Shown here: piece after piece, positions 1 through 8,114 of the stretch | Layout: each line of letters begins with the position of its first letter | Numbering within the stretch: position 1 is the stretch's first letter | Origin: Pseudomonadota bacterium | GTDB lineage: Bacteria > Myxococcota_A > Polyangia > Polyangiales > Polyangiaceae | Direction of reading: 5' to 3' | Assembly (NCBI GenBank): GCA_023418705.1 | Contig: JAEZYZ010000294.1 | Location: forward strand, 1 to 40,872 | Length of the DNA stretch: 40,872 nt | The notes under the pieces: generated by a model | Seen by the model: only the letters and a program-made list of their open reading frames with translations | Database searches by the model: none | Told to the model about the DNA's origin: nothing | Position numbers and translations under genes: made by a program

Positions 1-77
1 CCCGAGCCCAACCCGAGCCCGAAGCCCGGCCCAAGCCCGGCCCGGAAGCCAAGCCCGAACCCGCGCATCCCGGATGA
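1..77 (+). CDS. C-terminal tail of a Pro/Glu/Lys-rich protein (partial)
   Basis: Read from base 3, one plus-strand frame gives a Pro-rich tail (AQPEPEARPKPGPEAKP, then EPAHPG) and ends at a TGA at 75-77. Alternating Pro with Glu, Lys and Ala is typical of extended charged linkers or tails of envelope proteins, and this frame has a more regular pattern than the other two. The gene body lies outside the window, so no function can be given. It would converge on the minus-strand gene ending at 125. The frame choice rests only on composition, so confidence is modest. Confidence 0.45.
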   Translation, partial: RAQPEPEARPKPGPEAKPEPAHPG

Positions 78-124
78 CTCCGGCCCCTCGCTGCTAGCCC
101 ACCAATCTCTCGTTCAAAACCGCT

Positions 125-820
125 TCAAGCGTCGCTCGTCGCGGAGCGCTGCATTCGAAACTCCGTGAGCACCCGGAGCCCGAAGAGGCGGACCCGAAAA
201 TCGCCCAAGGTCCGGAGCCCGCGCTCGAGCTCGGAGGTTCGATAGCTGACGTCGAGCAGGTAGGACCACGGCTCCTGCCAGCGGCGCGCGAGCACCAGCG
301 ACAAGCCAGAGGCGTCCGCGGTGGCTCGAAAACACAGCGTGACCGGCAGGCCGCAGACCACGAACGTCTCGCGCAAGAGCTTCGCCCGCGCCTCCATCCT
401 GGCCAGGAACAACCGTCGCCAGCGCCCGCCGATGCAGACGTATCGGTCCCAGTGGAGCCGGCCTCGGCGGTCACGGTACAAGAACTGCGCGACGGGATAC
501 CCCTCGAACGCAGGCCCGGCGTCGGTGACGCAGCTCTGGCGGGTGATGGCCGCGAAGACGCCGAACACCAGGCGGCTGAGCGGCGACATCTCGACGCCGG
601 TACGAATCGAAAACTCGAGCGGGTTTGCGTAGAAACGCACGATGGCCCGGGGCGCGCGTTCGAGGCTGTCTGCGGCAACCAGCTGCCCCAGATCGAGCAG
701 GTGCCGTGACGGGGTACCGGTACCGCCCCCTTCGATCCAGCGCGCGACGGCGTCGAGAAAGCTCCCCGTTGGCGGCTCCGAAGGCGGCGCGCACGATGTG
801 GTCTCTTTGGTCACAGACAT
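125..820 (-). CDS. Unrecognised 231-residue protein
   Basis: I do not recognise this family. The protein has no signal peptide or clear membrane segment and looks cytosolic or peripheral. The centre (about residues 65-130) is rich in aromatic and basic residues, with the patterns FEGYPVAQFLYRD, HWDRYVCIGGRWRR and LFLARM; the end (RVLTEFRM) is basic. The W-R-x-F-like arrangement is faintly like DUF4166-type domains, but I would not assign it. ATG at 820 is preferred over a TTG two codons upstream (826); neither has a strong Shine-Dalgarno sequence. It is divergent from the acetoacetate decarboxylase-like and flavin/Rieske genes, with about 340 bp between, so it may share control with them. Codon use matches its neighbours and the frame is open throughout. 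Confidence 0.6.
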   Translation of the reverse strand: MSVTKETTSCAPPSEPPTGSFLDAVARWIEGGGTGTPSRHLLDLGQLVAADSLERAPRAIVRFYANPLEFSIRTGVEMSPLSRLVFGVFAAITRQSCVTDAGPAFEGYPVAQFLYRDRRGRLHWDRYVCIGGRWRRLFLARMEARAKLLRETFVVCGLPVTLCFRATADASGLSLVLARRWQEPWSYLLDVSYRTSELERGLRTLGDFRVRLFGLRVLTEFRMQRSATSDA

Positions 821-970
821 ATACAAAAGCTCTTTGAAAGGGTCCTATCCGCCGCATCCCTGTCTGACAGGGCATCCGTACCTGACAGCCCACGGCTGCC
901 GGGGCATCCCCTCATTCCCTTCCGAGGTCGCTCGTGATCCTTTGCTGCCCGCGGAAGATTTCGGGCCTGC

Positions 971-1009
971 CGGCGGCGAGCGTCGGCGGCGAGCGTCGGC
1001 GGCGAGCGG
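971..1009. repeat. 13-bp tandem repeat, three copies
   Basis: The unit CGGCGGCGAGCGT occurs at 971-983 and 984-996, and a third copy differing only in its last base lies at 997-1009. It is non-coding, between divergent genes. The period is not a multiple of three, so it is not a coding repeat. It could be a slippage product or spaced protein-binding sites. Confidence 0.8.
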
Positions 1010-1153
1010 CAGCACTTGTGGTGGCTATGGAGGCGGCGGGACCGGTCGAGCACTGAATAAGAACTGGAATTTACCCGGGACGTCGGGACGTCGCTGACGG
1101 TTTTCACATTTCACTACGCTCGGATAAGGTATTGGGTTAATATGAGATGTGCT

Positions 1154-1160
1154 GGGAGGA
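1154..1160 (+). promoter_or_regulatory. Shine-Dalgarno site that decides a TTG start
   Basis: GGGAGGA at 1154-1160 lies 6 nt before an in-frame TTG at 1167. This is the best ribosome-binding site near the start of the decarboxylase-like gene. It favours TTG 1167 over the GTG at 1149, which lies upstream of the site, and over the ATG at 1194, which is 33 nt away with no site of its own. Confidence 0.55.
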
Positions 1161-1166
1161 TCTTGC

Positions 1167-1895
1167 TTGGCGACCTCGCGCGGGCGAACACCCATGACTC
1201 CAGGGGGATCGACGGCTCCGTTCGCCCCTCCGTACCGCCTGGATGCGCGGGTCGGCGTGATCGCGGGGCTTTGGGAGACGGGCAGTCTCCCAGCGCTGGC
1301 CCGCGAGGTGGGCTCGACACCGGTCTCGATCTTCGAGCGCCCGTTGGGGCTCGTGATGCTGGTCGACTACGAACGGGTACCCGAAGAGCTCGCCGTGACC
1401 TATCGGGAGGTCATCGCCGCCGTCATCGTTCGCCAAGGGTGGCGCCACTACCTTTGGCCGTTCGACATGGTGCTGGACCATTCCCTGCCGGTCGATCTCG
1501 GCCAGCGCTACTATAGCCTGCCGAAGAGGCTCGACCCTTCGCTCCGCGTGGCGTGGCAAACCGGCGCACGTGCCGCCTCGAATGACGTCGAGGTCGTCGC
1601 CGCGGTGAGCGGGATCGCCCACCAGCTGTTCGGCTATCCCGCTCGATTGGGCGGCACGTTGGCCACCTTGCTGGGCAGCCGCTGGCTTTTTGCGCTCGGG
1701 ACGGAGCGACGGCCGTTTCGGACGGCGCAGGTCGCGCTGACGCCGCGCCAGGTCGGTCAGTGGTGCCGGACGGACGTCGTCCAGATCCGCGGGCGATCCC
1801 TGCGTCCGTTGTTGAGCCAGCGCTTCGAGCGGGTCGAGGTGCGCTTGGGAGCGCCGCACCCGGTGGCCGATGCGGCCACCGACCGAGAGCGGTGA
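1167..1895 (+). CDS. Acetoacetate decarboxylase-like protein
   Basis: A protein of about 242 residues resembling the acetoacetate decarboxylase (ADC) family, a beta-barrel fold in which a lysine forms a Schiff base with a beta-keto acid. A candidate lysine, K120 in SLPKRLD, sits close to where clostridial ADC has its catalytic K115, and hydrophobic strands around it (LGLVMLVDY, FERPLG) fit the fold. Many ADC-like proteins are not true decarboxylases, so the substrate is unknown. TTG 1167 is chosen because of GGGAGGA 6 nt upstream; ATG 1194 is the alternative. Its stop is 4 nt before the ATG of the flavin/Rieske gene, so the two are very likely co-transcribed and act in one pathway. No signal peptide is visible. 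Confidence 0.7.
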   Translation: MATSRGRTPMTPGGSTAPFAPPYRLDARVGVIAGLWETGSLPALAREVGSTPVSIFERPLGLVMLVDYERVPEELAVTYREVIAAVIVRQGWRHYLWPFDMVLDHSLPVDLGQRYYSLPKRLDPSLRVAWQTGARAASNDVEVVAAVSGIAHQLFGYPARLGGTLATLLGSRWLFALGTERRPFRTAQVALTPRQVGQWCRTDVVQIRGRSLRPLLSQRFERVEVRLGAPHPVADAATDRER

Positions 1896-1899
1896 GGCG

Positions 1900-3795
1900 A
1901 TGGCAGCGGGTTCAAAGGACGTCCCCCACGTGCTCATCGCCGGAGCTGGCATCGCGGGAATGGCCGCTGCCCAGGTACTGATCGAGGCGGGCTGCCGCGT
2001 GACGGTCCTCGAGAAGAGCAGCGCCGTCGGCGGCAAGTGCATCTCCTATTTCGATCAGCAGCTCGGGCACACCGTCGAGCACGGGATCCACGGGATCTTC
2101 CCGCGCTACGTGAACCTGCGGGGCCTGTGGGCGGAGGCCGGCATCGACCCTTCCGTCTACACGAGGACGCAGACCATCGGCATGCCAGCCCCCAACGGCC
2201 GCTTGCACGAGCTGCCGCTCGATGGGGTGCGCGGCCCCGCGCCGCTGTTTTTGCTTCGTATGGCACCCAAGGGCGTGCTGCGCGCGCGCGATGTCCTCAG
2301 CGCGATCCCGTTGTTGCTGCGGACCTACGCGGCGAGCAGGCAGCAGGAGCGCTCGCTCGACGAGACGACGTTCGGCGGTCTGCTGCGCGCCTCGGGGGTG
2401 TCCGGGCGCTTGGCGCGCCTGCTCTTGCTGCCGTACGTCAAAAACCTCGCCTACGCCCGCGGGGACGAGGTCAGCGCCGCGGTGGCGGTGGAGGCGCTCA
2501 ACTACTACATCACCGAGCACGCCGAAGACCACAAAGCCGAGTGGGTCGATGGCGGCCTGTCTGAGCGCATCTTCGAGCCGTGGAGACGCGCGCTCGAGCA
2601 ACGCGGCGTTCGGTTCGAGCTGTCCACGCCGGTCCAAAGGGTCCTGATGCAGGACGACGGCTTCGTCGGCCTCAGCACCCGCAGCGTCGTCGGAGCGCAG
2701 GGGCTCTCGGCCGAGCCACGCCTGTGGACGGAGTCGATCGACGGGCGCAGGGTCGCGCTGAACTGGAACCCGGCGACCGGACAGCTGCTCGCGTTCGACG
2801 CGCGCTGCACGCACCGGGGCTGTCCGGTGACCGCCCAGCAGCACGCTGACCGCACGATATTTCACTGCGCGTGCCACGGCGGGCAGTTTTCGGGCACCGG
2901 GGAGGTCCTGCGCGGGCCGCCGACCGAGCCACTCGTCAGGCTGCGGGTGCGCCACGACGCCAGCGCCGACGGCTGGGTCTTCGAGGACGAAGACGCCGCC
3001 GCCGCCCCCGGCGACCGGACCCCCGCGAGCGGCTCGGCGGGCGTCTACGCCGGCAACTTCGGGATCTTGGCCACGGATCTCCCGGCGGTTCAGCGCATGC
3101 TGCCGCCGGGCCTCTTGCGCTCCCCTGCCCTGTCCGGGCTCCCTCTGCTCCGGACGACCTCCGTGATGGTGCTTCGGATGCGCTTCGTGCGCGAGCCCGG
3201 ACGACCGCGCTGGGGCGGTCCGGACAGCGGCGTCTTCGCGGCGGACGATCTGCTCGACAACTTCTTCGCGCTGCACACCTTCCAGAGCGAGTTCGCAAAG
3301 ATCGATGATCTGATCCTCGAGTGTCACATCGGTGACAGCGAGCAGTTGGCCTCGCTCGACGACGAAGCGATCTACTCCTCGGCGCTGGAGGTCCTCGATG
3401 CGTACTTTCCCGAGGAGCGCCTGGCGCAACGCCTCGACCGGCAGCGAAGCCGGCTCTTGCGCCACGACGCGGTCTTCTCGTTGTTCGCACCCGGCGATCG
3501 AGCGCGCACCCCGCACGTGTCCGACGTGGCACACCAAAAGCTGCTGCTGGCGGGCGACTGGGTCCTGCCCGACGACCCCGGCCACCGCAGCTTCTTCATG
3601 GAGCGGGCCGCCGTGACCGGGATCGCGGCGGCGAACGCCGTCTTGCGTGCCGCTGGCATGCCGGATTTCCAACGGGCGATCACGACAGCTCGGCGCCCGA
3701 TCGGGCCTCGCCTGCTTGGATGGCCGCTCGCCGCGCTGGCACGGGCCATACGTTCGATGCGCCGCGCCCTCGACGTCGCCTACGACGACGAGTGA
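1900..3795 (+). CDS. FAD-dependent amine-oxidase/phytoene-desaturase-type oxidoreductase with inserted Rieske domain
   Basis: A 631-residue flavoprotein. The N-terminus has the dinucleotide-binding motif GAGIAG (residues 15-20) followed by VTVLEKSSAVGGK, as in phytoene desaturases and flavin amine oxidases. The C-terminus has the matching FAD motif (LLLAGDWVLPDD, then AAVTGIAAANAVL). Between the halves is a Rieske [2Fe-2S] motif: C303-T-H305, 17 residues, then C323-x2-H326. In two-domain enzymes of this kind a Rieske centre passes electrons to or from the flavin; that role is inferred here. Substrate could be a carotenoid, sterol or other hydrophobic compound. ATG 1900 is preferred to ATG 1870 because it lies just after the upstream stop (1893-1895) with GTGAGG nearby. 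The frame is intact and no membrane segment is evident. Confidence 0.85.
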   Translation: MAAGSKDVPHVLIAGAGIAGMAAAQVLIEAGCRVTVLEKSSAVGGKCISYFDQQLGHTVEHGIHGIFPRYVNLRGLWAEAGIDPSVYTRTQTIGMPAPNGRLHELPLDGVRGPAPLFLLRMAPKGVLRARDVLSAIPLLLRTYAASRQQERSLDETTFGGLLRASGVSGRLARLLLLPYVKNLAYARGDEVSAAVAVEALNYYITEHAEDHKAEWVDGGLSERIFEPWRRALEQRGVRFELSTPVQRVLMQDDGFVGLSTRSVVGAQGLSAEPRLWTESIDGRRVALNWNPATGQLLAFDARCTHRGCPVTAQQHADRTIFHCACHGGQFSGTGEVLRGPPTEPLVRLRVRHDASADGWVFEDEDAAAAPGDRTPASGSAGVYAGNFGILATDLPAVQRMLPPGLLRSPALSGLPLLRTTSVMVLRMRFVREPGRPRWGGPDSGVFAADDLLDNFFALHTFQSEFAKIDDLILECHIGDSEQLASLDDEAIYSSALEVLDAYFPEERLAQRLDRQRSRLLRHDAVFSLFAPGDRARTPHVSDVAHQKLLLAGDWVLPDDPGHRSFFMERAAVTGIAAANAVLRAAGMPDFQRAITTARRPIGPRLLGWPLAALARAIRSMRRALDVAYDDE

Positions 3796-3804
3796 TCGCC
3801 GCGT

Positions 3805-3826
3805 GCCCCGTCCGCCCCAACGGGGC
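3805..3826. terminator. GC-rich hairpin between convergent genes
   Basis: GCCCCGT (3805-3811) pairs perfectly with ACGGGGC (3820-3826) across an 8-nt loop, 9 nt after the stop of the flavin/Rieske gene and just before the end of the opposing lipoprotein gene. There is no T-run on either side, so it may be a weak or bidirectional terminator. Confidence 0.4.
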
Positions 3827-3831
3827 GCGCC

Positions 3832-4265
3832 TCAGAACAGCAGGATGTCTTCGAGCCACAACTCGGCGTTCGCGGCGTCCTCGATCAAAACGTGCGCCAT
3901 CGCGCCGGACGCGTCACCCATCGGCGGCACGCTGCCAGCTCCCTGTGGGCTCATTTGGTCCAATGGGACAGAGTACGTCTTCCAGTCCGGCCCAACTTCG
4001 ACTTCCACCACCCTCCACGGCTGCCCATCAGCCAGCGCCGACCAGTAGTTCCCGGACTGGATGTTGGTGAAACTGCCGAGCACCTCGAGGTTTGGCCGAG
4101 CACGCGCGGAGAATCGGAGCTCCCTCCGACCATCGACGAAATCGTAGTGATGGTGGGTGCTCAGATGAACGAGCTGGGCGGCGAGCCCGGCGTGCCGCCA
4201 TCGTCCTGCTGCCCGCCGCAGCCCCAAACCAGCCACACCGCCGCCACGACCCCTATCCAGCGCAT
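3832..4265 (-). pseudogene. Lipoprotein gene with an apparent frameshift
   Basis: ATG at 4265 opens a clear lipoprotein signal: MRWIGVVAAVWLVWGC, with the lipobox cysteine, then a Gly/Pro/Ser linker. This frame stops at TGA 4163-4161 after 34 codons. The adjoining frame, open through 3832, encodes the rest of a plausible folded exported domain (STHHHYDFVDG, then GNYWSALADG, WKTYSVPLDQM, and ending AELWLEDILLF), similar in feel to beta-sandwich carbohydrate-binding-like domains. The same frame read upstream from a TTG at 4278 gives an Arg/Gly-rich N-terminus with no signal, which looks like out-of-frame reading. One missing base near 4165-4190 would join the two. It could be a real mutation, a sequencing error or, less likely, programmed -1 slippage. 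It is the last gene of the copper-efflux block. Confidence 0.55.
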
Positions 4266-4314
4266 GCTCGCGAGGCAAACCGCTCGGCGGACCGGAGGCG
4301 AGGAGCCTCGTGCT

Positions 4315-4875
4315 CTAAGTCGCTCCCCAATCGGTCTTCGCGCCGCACTCGAGCATGCTCTTGCCCATGTAAGGGTTGTCGATGGTGTCCTTGGTCTGCA
4401 CCCACTTTTTGTAGCCTTCGGCCATCGGACACTCGAAGACGTGCCGTCCTTCTTGTAGCTCCGGATGGGCCGAAACGAGCGCCACCACCGGGCGGCTCAG
4501 CTCGCCGAAGGCCTTTCGAACCTCCCCGATGTCGCCGCTGGCCTTCGACGCGAGCTGCTCGGAGGCGGTCGCGACGGCGTTCAGCTGCTCGCTCGACGGC
4601 GCTTTTACCTTGCTCGCTGCCGCCCGAGCGCTCTTGGCCAGCTGGTTTGCGGCGGCCGCGACGTCCTTGGTGTCGTCCTTGGCGAGGGCAGCGCGGATGG
4701 TCTCGTAGGACCCGAGCGCCTCCTGCACCTCCGCGATCCCCGACAACGCCCCCTTCCCCTCCCCGCCCGCCGGCGAGGTCTGCGTGTCCGTCGCCGCCTC
4801 CGTGTTTGTGCGCTCCGACTTGTTGCACGCGGCCGAAAGGCTCGCCATCACGACGATCATCAGCAGTGATTTCAT
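4315..4875 (-). CDS. DUF3347-type metal-binding lipoprotein
   Basis: A 186-residue exported lipoprotein. MKSLLMIVVMASLSAAC gives a signal with lipobox cysteine at 17, followed by an acidic Thr/Gly linker. An Ala-rich helical stretch (residues about 45-135) leads into the signature FECPMAEGYKKW...NPYMGKSMLECG, with Cys and Met residues that in the DUF3347 family bind copper or other soft metals. The same domain occurs, about 45% alike by eye over the signature, in the N-terminal part of the CusB-like adaptor two genes upstream. It starts 41 nt after the cusA-like stop on the same strand. The likely role is a periplasmic metal carrier or buffer feeding the efflux pump; this is inferred from context. 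Confidence 0.8.
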   Translation of the reverse strand: MKSLLMIVVMASLSAACNKSERTNTEAATDTQTSPAGGEGKGALSGIAEVQEALGSYETIRAALAKDDTKDVAAAANQLAKSARAAASKVKAPSSEQLNAVATASEQLASKASGDIGEVRKAFGELSRPVVALVSAHPELQEGRHVFECPMAEGYKKWVQTKDTIDNPYMGKSMLECGAKTDWGAT

Positions 4876-4916
4876 GGTTCCTCTCCTGGACTCGGTTTCG
4901 AAAATTCCTATGCCGC

Positions 4917-7900
4917 TCAGACCGCACCCGCTGTGCTGGGCGTGTGCGGGGCGTCGCTCGGCGGGGCGGCGCGCTTCAACTCACGCTGCTTCCAAATCGC
5001 GAAGATGGCCGGGTACACCGTCAGCTCCAGCAAGAAAGACGTCACCAAGCCGCCAACCATCGGCGCGGCGATCCGCTTCATCACGTCGGCGCCCGTTCCG
5101 CTGCTCCACAACACCGGCACCAAGCCTATCATGGTCGTCAGCACGGTCATCAGCTTTGGTCGGATACGCTGGGCGGCGCCTTCCACCACGGCCTCCTGTA
5201 GATCCGCGAAGGAGCGGAGCCGTCCTTCCCGCTTTCTCCTCCCGTGTGCCAGCGTGAGGTAGAGCAGCATGACCACTCCGGTCTCCGCGTCCAGCCCCGC
5301 CAGCGCGATCAGCCCGACCCAGACGGCGACGCTCATGTTGTAGTCGAGCAGAAATAGCAACCAGACCGCACCAATGAGCGAGAACGGCACGGCCAACAGC
5401 ACGATCCCCGTTTCGACCAGCGACTTCGTGTTGATGTAGAGCAGGAGCGCCACGACGAGCAGCGTCAACGGGACGACGATCCCGAGCTTCTCCTTGGCCC
5501 GCTCGAAGTACTCATACTGCCCTGCCCAGTCGAGCCGCTGTCCAGGACGGACGTCGACGCTGCTGGCGACGACCCGCTTGGCCTCCTCGACGTAGTCGGC
5601 GATCGGACGGTCCGCGATGTCGACGAAGACGTAGCCGACGAGCTTCCCCGCCTCGCTCCGGATCATCGGCGGCCCGGTGTTGAACTCCAGCTTCGCGACC
5701 TGCGACAACGGGATCTGAGCGCCCGCCGGCGTCGCGATCAGGACCTTGTCCAGGACCCCTGGGTCGTCGCGGAATTCGCGAGCGTAGCGCACGCTGATCG
5801 GGTACCGCTCGCGTCCCTCGACGGTCTCCGAGACGTTGTCCCCGCCGATCCCGGACATGATGACGCGGTTGATGTCGTCCACGTGCAGGCCGTGGCGCGC
5901 CGCTTCGGCCCGATCGATCACGAAGTCGGCGTAGAATCCCCCCGTGGACCGCTCGGCGAACGCGCTGCGGGTCCCAGGGACCCGCGGCAAAGCCCTCTCG
6001 ATCTGAACCGCGGTCTTCTCGATATCCTCGAGGCTGTCTCCGAACACCTTGACGCCGAGCTGGCTGCGGATCCCGGTCGCCAACATCTCCGTACGGGTCT
6101 GGATCGGCATCCACCAGACGTTGGGCATGCCGGGGTACTGGAGCTCTTGGTCCATCTCATCGATCAGCGCGTCCCACGTCAAGCCGGGACGCCACTGATC
6201 TCTGGGCTTCAAGAGCACCACGATCTCGGCCATCGACAGCGGAGCCGGGTCGGTCGCGGTCTCGGCGCGCCCCATCTTTCCGAAGACCCGGTCCACCTCG
6301 GGGAAGGCCGAGAGCTTCTGGTCCATCGACTGCAACACCCGAGTGGCCTCGGTGATGGACATCCCAGGGGGGGCGGTCGGCATATAGAGGATCGCGCCTT
6401 CGTTCAGCGGGGGCATGAACTCGCTCCCCAGCCGGAGGAAGGCGGGCACCGTGAGCGCCACCGCCACGGCCGCGGCGACCACGACGGTCCTGCGGTAGCG
6501 CACGACGAAACGCACGACGGGCGTGTACGCGGCGATGAGCCAGCGGTTGAGCGGGTGCTTGTCTTCCCCAAGGATCTTGCCCCGAATGAAGAGCGCCGCC
6601 AGCGCCGGGGTGAGCGTCACCGCGAGCAGCGCGGCAAACCCCATCGAGTACGTCTTGGTGAACGCGAGGGGCTTGAACAGGCGGCCCTCGGTGGCCTCCA
6701 GCGTGAACACTGGCATGAAGGACACCGTGATCACCAGCAGGGAGAAGAAGATGCTCGGCCCCACCTCCTGCATGGCCTGGACGACCACGTCGATCCGCCT
6801 GCCGGGTTTGCCCTCTTGCTCCCAGTGCTCGAGCTTCTTGTGGGTATTTTCGATGATGATGATCGAAGCATCCACCATCGCGCCGATCGCCACGGCGATG
6901 CCGCCGAGCGACATGATGTTGATCGTCAGGCCCTGGTAGTAAAGCGGGATGAACGCCAGGAGCACACCGAGCGGCAGGGTCAAGATGGGGATCAGCGCGC
7001 TGCGAACGTGCAGCAGGAACAGGAAGATCACGACGCTGACGACCGCCATCTCCTCGATCAGCGCGCGGTTCAGGGTGCCAATGGAGTCTTCGATGAGGCC
7101 GGAGCGGTCGTAGGTGGTGACGATCTCGACCCCCTCCGGCAACGTCCGCTCGAGCTCACCGATGCGCTGCTTGACGGCGTCGATGACTTCGAGCGCGTTC
7201 TCGCCGTAGCGCATGAGCACGATGCCGCCGACCACCTCACCCTTGCCGTCGAGCTCGGCCACGCCCCGCTTCATGTCCGGCCCGAGCTTCACCTCGCCGA
7301 CGTCTTTGACGTGGACGGGCGCGCCATCCGGTCGAACCTTCAGCGGCACCAGCTCGAGGTCCTCCTTGGCCTCGACGTAGCCGAGCCCGCGGATGATCTG
7401 CTCGTGGCCGGCGATCTCGATCACCCGGCCGCCGACCTGATCGTTCGAGCGACGGACGGCCTCGATCACCTGATCGATGGAAATGCCGTGACCGCGGAGC
7501 TTGTTCGGGTCGACGATGACCTGGTACTGCTTGACGAAGCCGCCGACGGGCGCGACCTCGGCGACGCCCGGGACGCTCTCGAGCGCGAACCGCAGCGTCC
7601 AGTCCTGCAGGCTGCGCAGCTCTTGCAGGTCGTGCTTGCCCGTCGTGTCGACCAATGCGTACTGAAAGACCCACCCAACGCCGGTCGCGTCGGGGCCGAT
7701 GGCCGGCGTCACGCCTTCGGGCAAGCGCGCCTGGGCGGTGTTCAGGTACTCGAGCACGCGCGAGCGCGCCCAGTACATGTCCGTGCCGTCCTCGAAGATC
7801 ACGTACACGAACGAATCGCCGAACATGGACTGCCCGCGGACGGCCTTGACCTTGGGCGCCGCCAAGAGGGTCGACGAGATCGGATAGGTGATCTGGTCTT

Positions 7901-8114
7901 CCACCAAATCAGGGCTCCGACCCGCCCACGAGGTGTGGACGATGACCTGGACGTCGGACAGATCCGGGATGGCGTCCAACGGGCCCTGGCGCATCGCGAA
8001 GACGCCCCACACCGCCATGCCAAGGACGAACAGGAGGGTCAGAAACGGACGGCGCGCGCTGCCGGCGATCAGACGCGCGATGAGGCCACCCTGGTGGCTC
8101 GGATCCGACGTCAC
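4917..8114 (-). CDS. cusA: CusA-like Cu(I)/Ag(I) RND efflux permease
   Basis: A 1065-residue inner-membrane RND pump of the heavy-metal (HME) family, which takes metal from the periplasm or cytoplasm and drives it through an adaptor and outer-membrane channel using the proton gradient. The three methionines that bind Cu(I)/Ag(I) in E. coli CusA (M573, M623, M672) have exact counterparts at M578 (LYMPTAPPG), M628 (PLSMAE) and M677 (RTEMLATG), a constant offset of five. Proton-relay features of HME pumps are present: AIGAMVDASIIIIEN in TM4 and LAGLDAETGVVM in TM10. Length is normal. It overlaps the cusB-like gene by 4 nt (8111-8114). Copper or silver is far more likely than zinc or cobalt because of the methionine triad. 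Confidence 0.95.
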   Translation of the reverse strand: MTSDPSHQGGLIARLIAGSARRPFLTLLFVLGMAVWGVFAMRQGPLDAIPDLSDVQVIVHTSWAGRSPDLVEDQITYPISSTLLAAPKVKAVRGQSMFGDSFVYVIFEDGTDMYWARSRVLEYLNTAQARLPEGVTPAIGPDATGVGWVFQYALVDTTGKHDLQELRSLQDWTLRFALESVPGVAEVAPVGGFVKQYQVIVDPNKLRGHGISIDQVIEAVRRSNDQVGGRVIEIAGHEQIIRGLGYVEAKEDLELVPLKVRPDGAPVHVKDVGEVKLGPDMKRGVAELDGKGEVVGGIVLMRYGENALEVIDAVKQRIGELERTLPEGVEIVTTYDRSGLIEDSIGTLNRALIEEMAVVSVVIFLFLLHVRSALIPILTLPLGVLLAFIPLYYQGLTINIMSLGGIAVAIGAMVDASIIIIENTHKKLEHWEQEGKPGRRIDVVVQAMQEVGPSIFFSLLVITVSFMPVFTLEATEGRLFKPLAFTKTYSMGFAALLAVTLTPALAALFIRGKILGEDKHPLNRWLIAAYTPVVRFVVRYRRTVVVAAAVAVALTVPAFLRLGSEFMPPLNEGAILYMPTAPPGMSITEATRVLQSMDQKLSAFPEVDRVFGKMGRAETATDPAPLSMAEIVVLLKPRDQWRPGLTWDALIDEMDQELQYPGMPNVWWMPIQTRTEMLATGIRSQLGVKVFGDSLEDIEKTAVQIERALPRVPGTRSAFAERSTGGFYADFVIDRAEAARHGLHVDDINRVIMSGIGGDNVSETVEGRERYPISVRYAREFRDDPGVLDKVLIATPAGAQIPLSQVAKLEFNTGPPMIRSEAGKLVGYVFVDIADRPIADYVEEAKRVVASSVDVRPGQRLDWAGQYEYFERAKEKLGIVVPLTLLVVALLLYINTKSLVETGIVLLAVPFSLIGAVWLLFLLDYNMSVAVWVGLIALAGLDAETGVVMLLYLTLAHGRRKREGRLRSFADLQEAVVEGAAQRIRPKLMTVLTTMIGLVPVLWSSGTGADVMKRIAAPMVGGLVTSFLLELTVYPAIFAIWKQRELKRAAPPSDAPHTPSTAGAV

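Larger units (their letters stand above)
827..1166. other. Divergent intergenic region with short repeats
   Basis: No gene is supported here. The stretch holds a 13-bp tandem repeat (971-1009, listed separately), two copies of CTGACAG about 17 bp apart near 864-887, and two copies of GGGCATCC within 840-910. The part next to the plus-strand gene (about 1098-1140) is much more AT-rich than its surroundings and is the likely promoter zone of the decarboxylase-like gene, but I cannot define -35/-10 boxes with confidence. Confidence 0.4.

Noticed and set aside
971..1009. CRISPR-like array
   Set aside because: Units are 13 bp and directly adjacent with no spacers.
4161..4190. Programmed -1 frameshift in the lipoprotein gene
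   Set aside because: No heptameric slippery sequence of the usual X XXY YYZ type is visible; mutation or sequencing error is simpler.
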